A stretch of DNA of 64,000 nt from Actinostola sp. cb2023 (GCA_033675265.1 JAUJYZ010001126.1:32454-96453); one strand, 5' to 3'. Shown: positions 38,929 to 53,765, counted from the stretch's first letter. Made by a program: numbers and translations. The notes: a model not told the origin generated them from the sequence alone.

Positions 38929-39342
38929 GCCATTATCAAATCGAGCAGGGGACTGGGAACGAGTTTATTAGAATTAATGTAATTATGAATTTAAGTTCAT
39001 GACATGAAAGAGCATGTTGAAATTAGCATCTGTGCAAAGTTTGATGTGATTTGGGCGAATTTTATCGGAATTATAAACTTTTCAAATTGTGTTGTCCAGC
39101 CAAAATTTTACAGTGAATGTATGGTTTGGCTGGACAACGTCAAAAATTTACAGAGTTTGTATGGGAAAATAGACATCTTTGATGCCCTCTAGCATCGTCA
39201 ATATTAAGCCGAAGTTCACCAAACTTTGCAGACAAGCTAAGTTTGGTCTGCTCTCTCAGAAAATGATGCCCATGTTTGCTAGTTTCTTATTGAATTAGTT
39301 TTACGGACTTGGTCCCAGTCCCCTGCTCGATTTGGTAATGGC
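38929..39342. mobile_element. MITE with TIR GCCATTATCAAATCGAGCAG
   Basis: The left end GCCATTATCAAATCGAGCAG and the right CTGCTCGATTTGGTAATGGC pair over about 35 bp, including GGGGACTGGGAACGAG and its diverged complement. No coding capacity. Its inner TIR words resemble the 34561-34801 element. Confidence 0.65.
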
Positions 39343-39344
39343 TA

Positions 39345-39946
39345 ATAGGCCTTATGCACGAGTGCTGATTTTCGAGATCAATACTAGAATCTTGTAACAT
39401 AAAAATAACCACTGCCATCTGAAAAAAAGCAATTATTCATCGATATTTTTAGAAAATTTCTAAAGTAATGGGTAATATCCCACGAAGATATCGTAAATGA
39501 CATTTATAGAGTTTAGCATGGGATTTTGCCGTCATGCGTACACAGCCTCGTTCTGATGTACATCAATTCTTCAAATTGCTTAATTTCAAGGTTTAACACT
39601 TTCCACAAAAGAACATATTTATATAAGATTAGTGTAAAAGTTTTAGGACGAAATGGCATGTTCTTGCGGAGTTATGGAAACTGTTTTTAATTCTGAAAAT
39701 ACATCAGAACGAGGCTGTGTACGCATGATGGCAAAATCCCATACTCTGCCATACTAAATTATATAAATGTAATTTACGATATCTTCGCGGGATTTTAATA
39801 ATGATTAAAATCCAATACCCAATACATTAGAAATTTTCCAAAAATATTGATGAATAATTGCAATTTCAGATGGCAGTGGTTATTTTTTGTGACAAATTCT
39901 AGTATCCTGATCGACTCGAAAATCAGCACTCGTGCATAAGGCCTAT
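39345..39946. mobile_element. Foldback element, about 600 bp
   Basis: Arms of about 215 bp: AATAGGCCTTATGCACGAGT on the left pairs with ACTCGTGCATAAGGCCTATT on the right. The inner ends are GTACACAGCCTCGTTCTGAT near 39540 and CAGAACGAGGCTGTGTACGC near 39706, with a spacer of about 150 bp between the arms. Confidence 0.75.
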
Positions 39947-39947
39947 T

Positions 39948-40070
39948 CCGTCCAATTTCAATTGCCATTGTTCTGGACTGACTAGCCTCGTGTTCATGTG
40001 GAAACACAAAAGAATTTTCACCTGTATGAGAGACTAGTCAGTCCAGAACAATGGCAATTGAAATTGGACG
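39948..40070. mobile_element. Hairpin MITE 'CGTCCAATTTCAATTGCCAT'
   Basis: Near-perfect arms of about 50 bp, including CATTGTTCTGGACTGACTAG and its complement, around a short loop with GTGGAAACACAAAAG. Relatives with the same CCAGAACAAT and GTTTCCACGTG words lie at 49685-49850 and 59107-59271. Confidence 0.8.
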
Positions 40071-40988
40071 CCATCATTGCATTCGGTCTATACTGAGCAG
40101 GAATTCGAAGATGCTTCGCGTGCTGAGGTTTCGATTGGTTCGAATTTCGGCGTGTTTACAAGGTAGCTATTTTTTGTGTAATTATAGTATTTTGCAAGTG
40201 CTCACCGACACAGACTTCACTGCACATGAAAAAAAAAGAATACATAGAATGGCATTTTGTTATTTTGTATAAAAGAGAAAAGTATTTTTAATTTATATAA
40301 GAAAACTATTTCGAGGCAAATAAATAAGACAAAGGTGCAATACTTTATCATTTTATTTGTTAAGTATACGATCTTGTAGTGTTTTGTGTACATGATGGAG
40401 ATATATATAGCAGGTGAACATACGAGGTTCCAGTTCAGTCATCGCACTTTCCACGTACACGATTGCATTAAATGGATAGTTAATTAAGCCGTTTTCTTTG
40501 ATGGCATCAAATCAAGCACATGACAAGCTCGATGTCTGAACTGATTGAAGATATTTTGTGTCCACAAAATTGTTGCACCAAAGTTTGCTTGATATGGGAT
40601 TGTAAAATTGTTCGTCAGCTATTGCTTTAGTTTTGATTCGAAGATACAGGTCTTTGTGTTTCAAGGTTTTCGTTGACACAATAATTCGATCTTTAATTAT
40701 TACCAGGGTTTCCAGCACCTCAGCTGTCTTCCTTGGCCATTTTCTCATTGAAATGGTAATCACAATGCGTAAGCATTTGCCATTGCTATAAGGCATACAT
40801 GCATATTATCAACTTTATCTTTTAAGAGTCGTGGCCTTATATGAATGTAAGGGGATATTCCTCTTGATGTAGACATAGAAGAAACTGGATGCCCATCAGA
40901 TGCCGTCTGTAGTTGGTTACTTTCCAGTCCCCAATGTTGTCAACTTGAGTTTCTCCAGAAGTGATTAGTTATGTACATCCCTTGTTCA

Positions 40989-43348
<2,360 letters not shown>

Positions 43349-44727
43349 GGCAGTGTTGTGTCCCCTTTCCTTTCACTGTCAGTCAGGCTTGACTTCTCCG
43401 TTAATTCGAGTCCATGTAGTGTGCCAGCGGTTTACTCTCGCGAATGACAAACAATGTGATAATCTATACGAGGATCACATCAACTGAACGTTGATTGGAC
43501 GATAGCAAGTAGCATTTGACAACAATTATTATCGGATCGACTCTACATTACGTTACGATGGGAGGTAAATCCATTTCATTCCTCCGACTGTTCAAATAAA
43601 TGCCATTATTTAAGGAATTTGCTGGGACTCCGATTTCATAAACACTTCATTTTAAAAATTGCATGGTTTTCATTGGATGCCTTGGTGCAAAGGGGATGGC
43701 CCGTATTAACGGGTACCCGTGGTCACGTGTTTAGTTTATTGATCACGTGCTGCGATGATGTGACAGTTTATATATCAATATAAACATTCAACATTCCAGA
43801 TAATTCCAGAATCCTCAAGCTGCTAAAGGTACCGGTATCTGGACATATTGAAATTGTCAGTACAAACAGATATCACTGCGATCAGTGTCCGCTTGCATTC
43901 TTATTATGGTTTAATGGTTCAATGCATCACTGATTACCAATACAATCTAGCTCCTTAATGTTCCTCAATAGCACAGCGGGGGTGATTATATGTCAACAAA
44001 ACCCTGACATTCTCCATTGACCCTGAACGTTTTTGTTGATATGCATTTCAAGGGAGATAGGCCGCCATATTTTTCCAGGCAAGTGGTATCAATCCAAGGG
44101 CTTCTTAGTTTAGTCATTGACAAGTATATCTCGCCGAATGTTTATAATCACAAGCGTGTTTATATAAACGATACTTAGACATAAATATTTGCCCTAATTA
44201 AACGTTTTAATATTAATAATCATTAAACCAAATGTTTCTTGCGAATGTTCGTCGAATAGGATTCAGTAACCATGACTACAGCCAGTTCTATAAGTTAGTA
44301 TTCAAGTCAGTGATAGTACTTGTCAAATTGATTAGTAGATCTTAACTTCAATCGGAAGGGGAATTTGTAGGTGTATGAGGCGTTCTTTGGAATTAATAAC
44401 TTGAATACTCGCTCTTTCATACTTCATTGATGTACACATTCTTTATGATCTAAATATACGTTCTGGTCGCGAAGCGGTTTACAAACTGTAAAGGTAAATA
44501 AGGACTACATTCACTAAACGTTTTGAGTTATCTGAAACCATAGAAAAGACTTACATTATATTCTCCATATCCTGTCCGTCCTACATTCCTTCAAACCTCG
44601 TCTAAATCTCTCTTCAACCATGTGCCGACTCTCACGTACTCTCACCTAGTCCCTCTCGGCCGGATCATGCCCGGGCCTGTCTGCGGCAGTAACAAATTAA
44701 TGTCAGGTGTCGCATCTATGGGAAAAG
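43349..44727. other. 5' flank of bZIP gene 2 and intergenic DNA
   Basis: Contains two CACGTG words (near 43723 and 43745) and the possible TATA word of gene 2. Beyond about 43800 I see no exon or repeat that I can name. Confidence 0.4.
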
Positions 44728-46864
44728 TAGCCTGCGTAGCCCGGCGCAGGGAAGAAAGGAGGGGAAGATAGGGGGAGGGGAGGGGGAGGGGAAGCGCTGA
44801 GGATGGGAGGGGAAGGGGAAGGAGGGGACTGGGTAGGAGAGGAGGGAGGAAGCGCTTGCAACGATCCTATTGTTTACGCGTTATCCTCCTCTCGTCAAAT
44901 GTCAATGGTTGTTGTCAAATGGTTTTATCAGGTGAAATCGAATTGTGGTAGAAATCATAGCTAGAGTACGGGCACAGAAGGCGAACCTAGACATTGACTT
45001 TAATAGTTTTCCTCGAATTTAACTTTACCTTGAGTAGATATGAGAAGCTAGCGTCTTCGAGAAGAAAATAAATGAAGCATCAATCTTACATAAAAATATT
45101 TAAAACTTCCATGCAGAAGGAACTTGTTGTAGCCGAAGGCCTTAGAGATATCGGGATGACTGTTTTTGAAGCCCCTGAACAGTCTCGTGTGCTTTATAAA
45201 CCGTAGCTTCGTCAGTTACCAGTTTTTGTCCGTGGTAGTGGCAGAGGCATACGATCGAATACTTTTCAGAAAGTATATAATCTATAAACCAGTATCAATA
45301 TGTCAGGGGGTCCACGAGAGAACAAGCTGTTAGACGTGACGACCCGGCTACTATTACAATAAATAAATCGTTTGTGCTCATGTTGTTGTTACAATGGTAC
45401 CAGAGCATTATAACGTCTGCTAATTTATAGTATATTGCTCGTCGTCACTCGACACCTTCACCTTCTCAACCAATAGGCATGTTCTGGTCACTGAGAGCCC
45501 GGAAAATAACACGTAAACTAGTCGTTTCTGGTAGAAAGTGAAAGTTGTGCATACAGGACCATAAAAGTGCATGTAGCTTTCGCTACATGTGGCCCCTTGT
45601 CAGCAAGGCTGCAGTATCAGAATAATAATAATCTTTATTACTCATGTGTTCTAACTTACAAGAAACTAATTCGAGACACCTATCTATACCCACTAAAATC
45701 CCTAACCCCTCCCATAGCTCTACTGATTTCATTTCATTTCACCCTTTCCCCATTGTTCCCATCCCATCTCCATTGATTCTCTCTGTCCCGGTCACATTGT
45801 CCCCTTCCATGTCTCTATTAATTCTCATTCCCACCTGAGTTTCTATATACACCATTAAAATGGTGTATATGGTGTTGCTTAATACAAATGCTAACACTAT
45901 AATAATCTGGTCATAGACAGACAGCTATAGACATGTACAAGCACTATAAAAGCATGCAATACTTTGCACTATTTACTCATATGTTGCACGCTTTTAATAG
46001 TTTGTACTCTACTGATATGCAGTAATTAATACAAATATGGATTCAATCCGAACCTGTTTGGTGTATATTATATATAATGTTTACTGGCCAGATATCAGGA
46101 AAGATGTCGAAGCCTCATAGCACACTTGTAGAAGATAAAAGTACACCTTATGGATCGTATAATTTGATTCAGTAGTTGCTTGCATGCCAATGGCAATGGC
46201 ATGGGCCGGATTGGTTTCGAAGACCAACAAACTCGATCAGGTAGATAGGTCAGCGACAGCGTCTCTGTATCTGGGATACTGTGTCTTTCAAAAGCATCTG
46301 GAAAGAAGGCTGTAGAAGTACTCCATTGTACAACAGTCAACAGCGCTGAAAACTCATAAAACAACATTGTCTTCCCCTTGAAATGTCACTAAATTTTCAT
46401 GACCCTGACGAATGCTTCCAACAATGAAAAAAGTTGCATTTGACATCATGGATTTGTAGAAAACGAACACTTTCCTGGCTTGAATCAGCGAAAAATAAAC
46501 GATACTCCGATCCAACGAGTCGTGTTGTGAGTGTGCGCTGATCAAAAGTACCGTGGCTCACAAATCATCCAAACATCCGTGAAATAGTCGAGATTCTAGT
46601 TGGCATAAGTGCCCAGTATATCCCACACGACCACACATGACACAGGAACGCCGTCAAGATTAGTTATGCTCGCTACGCTCGCAGCAAATAATAGGACCAG
46701 TGCAGGCGCTACCCCTCTGAGCTCTGATCTCCTCTCCTGATCCTATCCTCTCCTCTCCTCCCCAGGGACCCCTACCCTCCTTCCCCCTCCTCCACATTCT
46801 CCCTTCCCCTTCCCCTCCCCCTCTCTTCCCCTCCTATTTTTTTAGCGACGGGCTACGCAGGCTA
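44728..46864. mobile_element. 2.1-kb DNA element with 20-bp TIRs and purine/pyrimidine subterminal tracts
   Basis: The left end TAGCCTGCGTAGCCCGGCGC and the right GCGACGGGCTACGCAGGCTA are inverted with one mismatch. The left subterminal 140 bp is G/A-rich (GGGGAGGGG words) and the right subterminal 170 bp is C/T-rich (CCTCTCCTCTCC), so the strands mirror each other. Between them is about 1.7 kb with no transposase frame. A palindrome TATACACCATTAAAATGG lies near 45846. Probably non-autonomous. Target duplication is not clear. Confidence 0.55.
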
Positions 46865-46959
46865 TGGGAGAAGGCACCAGTAGTCATTTTGCATGTATCG
46901 ACTGCATGCATGCGCAACAAAATTTGACTCCGCCCTATTAAATATCTCCCACTAAAAGG

Positions 46960-47895
46960 GGCTGCAGCTCATAACACAACCACCTGAAGGTACTGCGATC
47001 GTGCATCCACACGCATCATTTCAGGGCATGCATATTTAACGGGTGGTAAACCTGTGGTAGGGCTGTCCGGTTGCTCGGAAACTTCTTGGCAACTTTTCAC
47101 AATTCGAGCAACTTTTTCGTAAAGCAGAGTGGCGGTGGAATCGTGCTGGGCCCATAACCCATACTTTATATAGTAATGTAGGGCTAGTTTGTATCTATAT
47201 TTTAGAATATGTATGTAATTAATTAAGGTTTGGGGGCCACAGGTTTCTAAGCTACGCTGTTATGTGTTTACCCTCATTAAATAAAGTCATTATAGGTCCG
47301 AGGATCGAAAAGTCGCTCTGCTATTTTGATTGATTTTTATTTTTGCTTTATATATTTATCGTTAAAAATTACACGTATTTTTATCATCAGTGTTTCTTGT
47401 TAAAAAAGGAGAAAACGTTGATAATAATAAGCCACTTCACGCTTTCGTCCGCCTTTTCGAATATATTGGGGCAAACGCGCGGAAATTTATAGAAATCTGG
47501 ATCACTTTGACTTGCCGTAACTCCGCTCGATTTCGTTGGATTATCAAAAACTTACAATTTTAGAAAATATGTTTTCTTTGTTATTTAAATGTCCTATATT
47601 ATATGATGAGTATTAGCAGACTAAAAGACAATGCGACAAAGACAACTGGTATATGCATGCCTGCTGATTATCGAAGTATAAATTTTGAAAATCCAACAAA
47701 CTCGGATTTTTTCGGCCAAACTGCTTCATATCATCAATATTGTATTAAAACATAAAGGTTATATATCGAATAAAAAACGCTTGGACCGCTCGATTTTGTA
47801 TTATTGAGCATAAATACAAAGTGTGTAGGGTATATACTATAGAATCAGTGGAGGACATCAGTCAATCGGATACAGAATCGTGCTCATTTGCATAC
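46960..47895. repeat. Segment X, copy 1 (partial)
   Basis: Shares CACACGCATCATTTCAGGGC, the GGTGGTAAACCTGTGGTA word, the tRNA-like sequence, ACTCGGATTTTTTCGGCC and ATCAGTGGAGGACATCAGTC with the fuller copies at 48480-50465 and 57812-59655. It is shorter because the middle part is lost, and it joins the 61-bp satellite at about 47896. Remaining sequence between 47330 and 47690 shows no gene. Confidence 0.6.
47123..47323 (+). pseudogene. Initiator tRNA-Met-like sequence interrupted by about 133 bp
   Basis: The 5' part (47123-47160) reads AGCAGAGTGG through GCTGGGCCCATAACCC, matching the initiator tRNA-Met with the CAT anticodon and lacking two or three D-arm bases. The 3' part (47294-47323) reads AGGTCCGAGGATCGAAAAG then CTCTGCTA, which restores the T-arm and a seven-base acceptor stem with AGCAGAG. 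Between them lie about 133 bp of unrelated AT-rich DNA. The T-stem has two mismatches. Most likely a pseudogene with an insertion; a spliced tRNA is unlikely because the insertion is far longer than known tRNA introns and sits 3' of the usual position. Confidence 0.6.
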
Positions 47896-48470
47896 AGATT
47901 TACAAGGCTGAGCATGGTGTACACTGCTTGTGTAGGGTATATACTATAGGGTGTGCCGCTCGATACAAGGCTGAGCATGGTGTACAAAGTGTGTAGGGTA
48001 TATACTATAGGGTTTGCAGGGACGATACAAGGCTGAGCATGGTGTACAAAGTGTGTAGGGTATATACTATAGGGTGTGCAGGGACGATACAAGGCTGAGC
48101 ATGGTGTACAAAGTGTGTAGGGTATATACTATAGGGTGTGCAGGGACGATACAAGGCTGAGCATGGTGTACAAAGTGTGTAGGGTATATACTATAGGGTT
48201 TGCAGGGACGATACAAGGCTGAGCATGGTGTACAAAGTGTAGAGTATTTACTATAGGGTGTGCAGGGACGATACAAGACTGAGCATGGTGTACAAAGTGT
48301 GTAGGGTATATACAAGGGTGTGCAGGGACGATACAAGACTGAGCATGGTGTACAAAGTGTGTAGGGTATATACAAGGGTGTGCAGGGACGATACAAGGCT
48401 GAACATGGTGTACAAACGTATGTAGGGTATGATACAAAGTTGTGCAGTGGGTACAGGGGTGTGCAGGGTA
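47896..48470. repeat. 61-bp satellite, block 1
   Basis: About nine units of 60-62 bp, each with ACAAGGCTGAGCATGGTGTA and GTGTAGGGTATATAC. Units here have the variant TATATACTATAGGGTGTGCA. The minus strand lacks stops in all frames, giving the YTMLSLVSSLHT type frames. Confidence 0.93.
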
Positions 48471-48493
48471 TATATAAAGGTGTGAAGAGTAAA

Positions 48494-48542
48494 GCCGTCG
48501 GATAGTGAATCCGAAGGAAGTAGGTTCGAAGCTCGCTCACGG
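48494..48542 (+). pseudogene. tRNA-like fragment with B-box-like GGTTCGAAGCT
   Basis: Begins GCCGTCGGATAGTGAAT and ends GTTCGAAGCTCGCTCACGG, resembling the two ends of a tRNA (the start and end are tRNA-His-like) with the middle deleted. Only 49 bp, so not a functional tRNA. An identical copy lies at 57834-57882. Confidence 0.35.
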
Positions 48543-49306
48543 TAAGAAACATAATTAATAATTATTTAGTAATTTATTACTCGGTCAGACAAACTAAACA
48601 AATGAGGAATTATTATTTCATTGATAACTAGGACTTGACTTTCGAACAGTTAAAAGTTCAAAGAAGTGATGACTTATTTCAGACTAGGTGACTCCTATTC
48701 GTACAATAACTCCTATAGAGGTTGTCTGTACAGCATATATTACGGCCACTACTTATGGTAATGCAATCATGCATTCACACGCATCGTTTCAGGGCATTCA
48801 TTGTTTTGGGGTGGGTTACCTGTGGTAAGTCCTTTCTAATATAGCGGACTGGAAGCAGAGACAGAGTATCGGTTCTCAAGGGAGAATAATATAGGATCTA
48901 GTTCGTTGACCCAAACTGATTCTTCACTGTATGTATATAAAGGAAAAGCATAAATCCCTAAAATGAATCATCACAATTCGTCACCATTCACAACCACGCA
49001 ATTTTGTAACACAAAAAATATACGTAGAAATAAATGTACGTGAGGTAGCCAGGAGATAGCCCGGTATTATCGCACTAACAAAGGAAAACCATCAAACACA
49101 TTACGCGCGTGCATCCCATTATCCTTTTTATTATTTCCCACAAGTTGCTAGCGAAGCATATAGAAAATGTTATTGAAGAATATTACAGAGCATTATTGAC
49201 TGACGTACTCAAGGTGAATTGTGACGATTCTGTTACTTTGTCGCAGTACGGTATCGCAACGTCTCGACTTTACCATTCGCCACACTTACCGAATAATTCA
49301 TCAAAA

Positions 49307-49376
49307 AGCAGAGTGGCGCAGTGGAAGCGTGCTGGGCCCATAACCCAGAGGTCCGAGGATCAATCAATCCTAGCAC
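49307..49376 (+). pseudogene. Initiator tRNA-Met-derived sequence, copy 2
   Basis: AGCAGAGTGGCGCAGTGGAA and GCTGGGCCCATAACCCAGAG match the first two thirds of initiator tRNA-Met, with the CAT anticodon in an intact anticodon stem. After CCGAGGATC the 3' end is unrelated (AATCAATCCTAGC), so the T-loop and the acceptor stem do not form. Probable tRNA pseudogene carried inside segment X. Confidence 0.65.
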
Positions 49377-49684
49377 ACATAATGTAAGAAAACTCCCTTC
49401 ACCTAAACGTTTAGCTTCATATAAATAAAATAATTCAAGAAACTAAACACAAAGAAATGTATAGAGCAAAGCCGTGTTGATTGTTTGGGTTGAGAAGATG
49501 ACATCGCTGACACTTCTAAAATTTCATTAAATGTAATACTTACAATACGAATTTTGAGAAAACACATTAACCAGTAATTATACGGCTCTTTGAGATTATT
49601 TCAGTGAAGTTTCAGCTAAATTAAAAACGATTTTCGTCAGAGTCCCCCTTTAGAGTTCAAATATTATTAAAATTGCAAAGAGCC

Positions 49685-49850
49685 ATACACGAATCGAAAT
49701 ATGGCGAGGACAATTTGAATAACTATTGTTCCTGACTGACCAACCTCTCATTCATGTGAAAACGCTTTTGTGTTTCCACGTGAACACGAGGTTGGTCAGT
49801 CCAGAACAATAGTTATTCAAATTGGTCGCCATATTTCGATTCGGTGTATT
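49685..49850. mobile_element. Hairpin MITE in segment X, copy 2
   Basis: ATACACGAATCGAAATATGG pairs with CCATATTTCGATTCGGTGTA. Inner arms include TGACTGACCAACCTC and GAGGTTGGTCAGTCC around GTGTTTCCACGTG. Same family as 39948-40070. Confidence 0.8.
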
Positions 49851-50471
49851 GGACGAGTGCAATCTGAGCTTTTGAAAACCACTTGACGGGATTCTAAATT
49901 GAGGAAAACACTTTCAATCGATAAGTGCAGGGACTTTTGATTTTTTTGTAGAATGGAAGATGGAGATACTTACTTTGAATTAAATTTTTTTTATTTTCCG
50001 ACCGCAAAAAAATGCTGGGACTTCCCATTTTTTATTATATGCGAATTGATGAATAATGGACGAGGAAACTACAATAGAAATCAGTGGAGGACATCAGTCA
50101 ATCGGATACAGAATCGTGCTCATTTGCATATAGATTTGAACTCGGATTTTTTCGGCCAAACTGCTTCATATCATCAACATTTTAATAAAACATAAAGGTT
50201 ATACATCGCGGCCGCTCGATTTTGTAAATTTATTTTATTTTCCGACCGGAAAAAAAGCTGGGACTTCCCATTTTTTATTATATGCGAATTCATGAATAAT
50301 TGACGAGGAAACTACAATACAAATCAGTGGAGGACATCTGTCAATCGCAGGTACGAATAGAGAGAATCGCCCTCATTTGCCGATGTATATATTTTTTCGG
50401 ACAAACTGCTTCCTATCATTAATATTTTAGTAAAACATCCAGTTATACATCGCGGCCGCTCGAATTTGTAA

Positions 50472-52134
50472 ATTGAGCATGGTGTACAAAGTGTGCAGGG
50501 AAGATACAAGGCTGAGCATGGTGTACAAAAGTATGTAGGATATATAGAAGGGTGTGCAGGGAAGATACAAGGGTGTGCATGGTGTACAAAAGTATGTATG
50601 GTATATATATAAGGGGTGCAGGGAAGATACAAGGCTGAGCATGGTGTACAAACGTACGTAGGGTATATATATGGGTGTGTAGGGACGATACAAGGCTGAG
50701 CATGGTGTACAAAAGTGTGTAGGGTATATACAAGGGTGAACAGGGAAGATACAAGGCTGAGCATGGTGCACAAAAGTATATATCGTATATACAAGGGTTT
50801 GCAGGGATGATACAAGGCTGAGCATGGTGTACAAAAGTATGTAGAGTATATACAAGGGTGTGTAGGGACGATACAAGGCTGAGAATGGTCTACAAAAGTA
50901 TGTAGGGTATATACAGGGGTTGGTGTGCAGGTTCGATACAAGGCTGAGCATGGTGTACAAAAGTATGTAGGGTATATACAAGGGTGTGCAGGGAAGATAC
51001 AAGGCTGGGCATGGTGTACAAAAGTATATAGGGTATATACAAACTTTGCAGGGATGATACAAGGCTGAGCATGGTATACAAAAGTATGTACGGTATGTAG
51101 AAGGGTGTGCAGGGAAGATACAAGGCTGAGCATGGTGTACAAAGTATGTAGGGTATATACAAGGGCATGCAGGCACGATTCAAGGCTGAGCATGGTGTAC
51201 AAAGTATGTAGGGTATATACAAGGGCGTGCAGGCACGATACAATGCTGATCATGGTGTACAAAGTATGTAGGGTATATATTTATATGGGTATGTAGGGAC
51301 GATACAAGGCTGAGCATGGTGTACAAAAGTATGTAGGGTATATACAAGGATGTGCAGGGAAGATACAAGGATGAGCATGGTGTACAAAAGTATATAGAGT
51401 ATATACAATGATTTGCAGGCAAGCAGTACAAGGCTGAGTATGGTGTACAAAAGTATGTAGGGAATATACAAGGGTTTGCAGGCAAGATACAAGGCTGATA
51501 TTGGTGTACAAAAGTATGTAGGGTATATACAAGGGTTTGCAGGCAAGATACAAGGCTGAGTATGGTGTACAAAAGTATGTATGGTATATACAAGGGCGTG
51601 CAGGCACGATACAAGGCTGATAATGGTGTACAAAAGTATGTAGGGTATATACAAGGGTGTGTAGGGACGATACAAGGCTGATAATGGTGCACAAAAGTAT
51701 GTAGGGTATATACAAGGAAGTACAGGCACGATACAAGGCTGAGCATGGTGTACAAAAGTATGTAGGGTATACAAGGGTGAACAGGGAAGATACAAGGCTG
51801 AGCATGGTGTACAAAAGTATGTAGAGTATATATATGGGTGTGTAGGGACGATACAACGCTGAGCATGGTGTACAAAAGTATGTACGGTAGGTAGAAGGGT
51901 GTGCAGGGTAGATACAAGGCTGAGCATGGTGTACAAAGTATGTAGGGTATATACAAGGGCGTGCAGGCACGATACTAGGCTGAGCATGGTGTACAAAGTA
52001 TGTAGGGTATATACAAGGGCGTGCAGGCACGATACAATGCTGATCATCGTGTACAAAGTATGTAGGGTATATAATTATATGGGTATGTAGGGACGATACA
52101 AGGCTGAGCATGGTGTACAAGAGTATGTAGGGTA
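50472..52134. repeat. 61-bp satellite, block 2
   Basis: About 27 units of 60-62 bp around GGCTGAGCATGGTGTACAAA. Variants with GGGACGATACAAGG, GGGAAGATACAAGG and GGCAAGATACAAGG are interspersed. Confidence 0.95.
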
Positions 52135-52136
52135 TA

Positions 52137-52819
52137 CAGCTAATCCAGAAAATGTTGTCGGTGATCGACTTCAAGCCTACGCGACTAGACCGAAAAGGAT
52201 TATGGGTAAATATCAATGCTTCTATAAATACACTATCAAAAAGGAACGTCTCTCACGGAATATGAATCATTTCCCAAATAGAAGATGGCTTTCTATGTTC
52301 TATACAAAAATGATGCACGCCTGAGCTCTTGAAATACTAGCAAGTGGATGCACAAGCGATAGCGAGTGCATTCAGTCAGCTGCATTTCAAGAGCTCCGAA
52401 GTGCATCCATAGAAAGCCATCTTCTATTTATTTTATATTATAAAAAGTCGAAAATGATGGAGTATTTCACTGGAAAAGACCAATATTCTGAAGTTATTGT
52501 AAACGTTCGAGTTAATTAATATTCAAGATGAGTTTATGTAAATTAGATGATGACATTCCAGCGTGCAGCGCGCGAACTTCAACTAACATTTTATTCAAAA
52601 ACACAACATAATCCTCAACTTCCTTGCCATTTTGTTCACCATCTGCTTCTGTTTCCTTCTTTTAAAACACGTAGGCATACATTTACAGATTCACCTGCCA
52701 TTGTCACCAAATACGAAAAGCATGCAAGCCGATATGATTATCATATCTACCCATACTCCCTTTCGGTCTAGTCGCATAGGCTTGAAGTCGATCGCCGACA
52801 ACGTTTTCTGAATTAGCTG
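52137..52819. mobile_element. Tc1/mariner-type MITE, 683 bp, copy 1
   Basis: Termini CAGCTAATCCAGAAAATG and its counterpart CGTTTTCTGAATTAGCTG, with TIRs of about 79 bp, are flanked by TA (52135-52136 and 52820-52821). The flanks rejoin as GGGTATATACAAGG, the satellite consensus, so it inserted into a satellite monomer. Inside is a roughly 150-bp hairpin near 52280-52428 (AGATGGCTTTCTATG arms). No transposase. Confidence 0.85.
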
Positions 52820-52821
52820 TA

Positions 52822-53765
52822 TACAAGGATGTGCTGGGAAGATAAAAGAATGAGCATGGTGTACAGAAGTATATAGGGTACATACAAGGATTTGCAGGCA
52901 AGATACAAGGCTGAGTATGGTGTACAAAAGTATGTAGGGTATATACAAGGGTTTGCAGGCAAGATACAAGGCTGACATTGGTGTACAAAAGTATGTAGGG
53001 TATATACAAGGGTTTGCAGGCAAGATACAAGGCTGAGTATGCTGTACAAAAGTATGTAGGGTATATACAAGGGCGTGCAGGCACGATACAACGCTGAGCA
53101 TGGTGTACAAAAGTATGTAGAGTATATATATATTGGTGTGTAGGGACGATACAAGGCTGAGCATGGTGTACAAAAGTATGTACGGTAGGTAGAAGAAGGG
53201 TGTGCAGGGTAGATACAACGCTGAGCATGGTGTACAAAGTATGTAGGGTATATACAAGGGCGTGCAGGCACGATACTAGGCTGAGCATGGTGTACAAAGT
53301 ATGTAGGGTATATACAAGGGCGTGCAGTCACGATACAATGCTGATCATGGTGTACAAAAGTATGTAGGGTATATACAAGGGTGAACAGGGAAGATACAAG
53401 GCTGAGCATGGTGTACAAAAGTATGTAGGGTATATACAAGGGTGAACAGGGAAGATACAAGGCTGAGCATGGTGTACAAAAGTATGTAGAGTATATACAT
53501 GGGTGTGTAGGGACGATACAAGGCTGAGAATGGTCTACAAAAGTATGTAGGGTATATACAATGGTGTGCAGGGAAGATACAAGGCTGAGCCTGGTGTACA
53601 AAGTATGTAGGGTATATACAATGGTGTGCAGGGAAGATACAAGTTGAGCATGGTGTACAAAAGTATGTACGATATATAGAAGGGTGTGCAGGGAATATAA
53701 AAGGCTGAGCATGATGTACAAAAGTATGTAGGGTATATACAGGGGTTAGCAGGGAAGATACAGGG
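52822..53765. repeat. 61-bp satellite, block 3
   Basis: About 15 units continuing the array to the right of the MITE, with the same GGCTGAGCATGGTG core and several GGCTGAGTATGG variants. Confidence 0.94.

Larger units (their letters stand above)
38902..40097. mobile_element. Nest of MITEs inside an outer inverted-repeat element
   Basis: The outer ends ACAATAGACCGAATGCAAT (38908) and ATTGCATTCGGTCTATACTG (40077) are inverted copies. Within them lie three further inverted-repeat units: 38929-39342, 39345-39946 and 39948-40070. The stack indicates successive insertions into one site. Confidence 0.6.
48480..50465. repeat. Segment X, copy 2 (about 2 kb, full)
   Basis: Non-satellite segment between satellite blocks 1 and 2. 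In order it holds a tRNA-like fragment (48494-48542), AT-rich sequence, the initiator-tRNA-like sequence (49307-49376), a hairpin MITE (49685-49850), and a tail with TATTTTCCGACCG. The last part is itself duplicated with a spacing of about 242 bp (49991 and 50233). The same order recurs at 57812-59655. No protein gene is supported. Confidence 0.7.
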
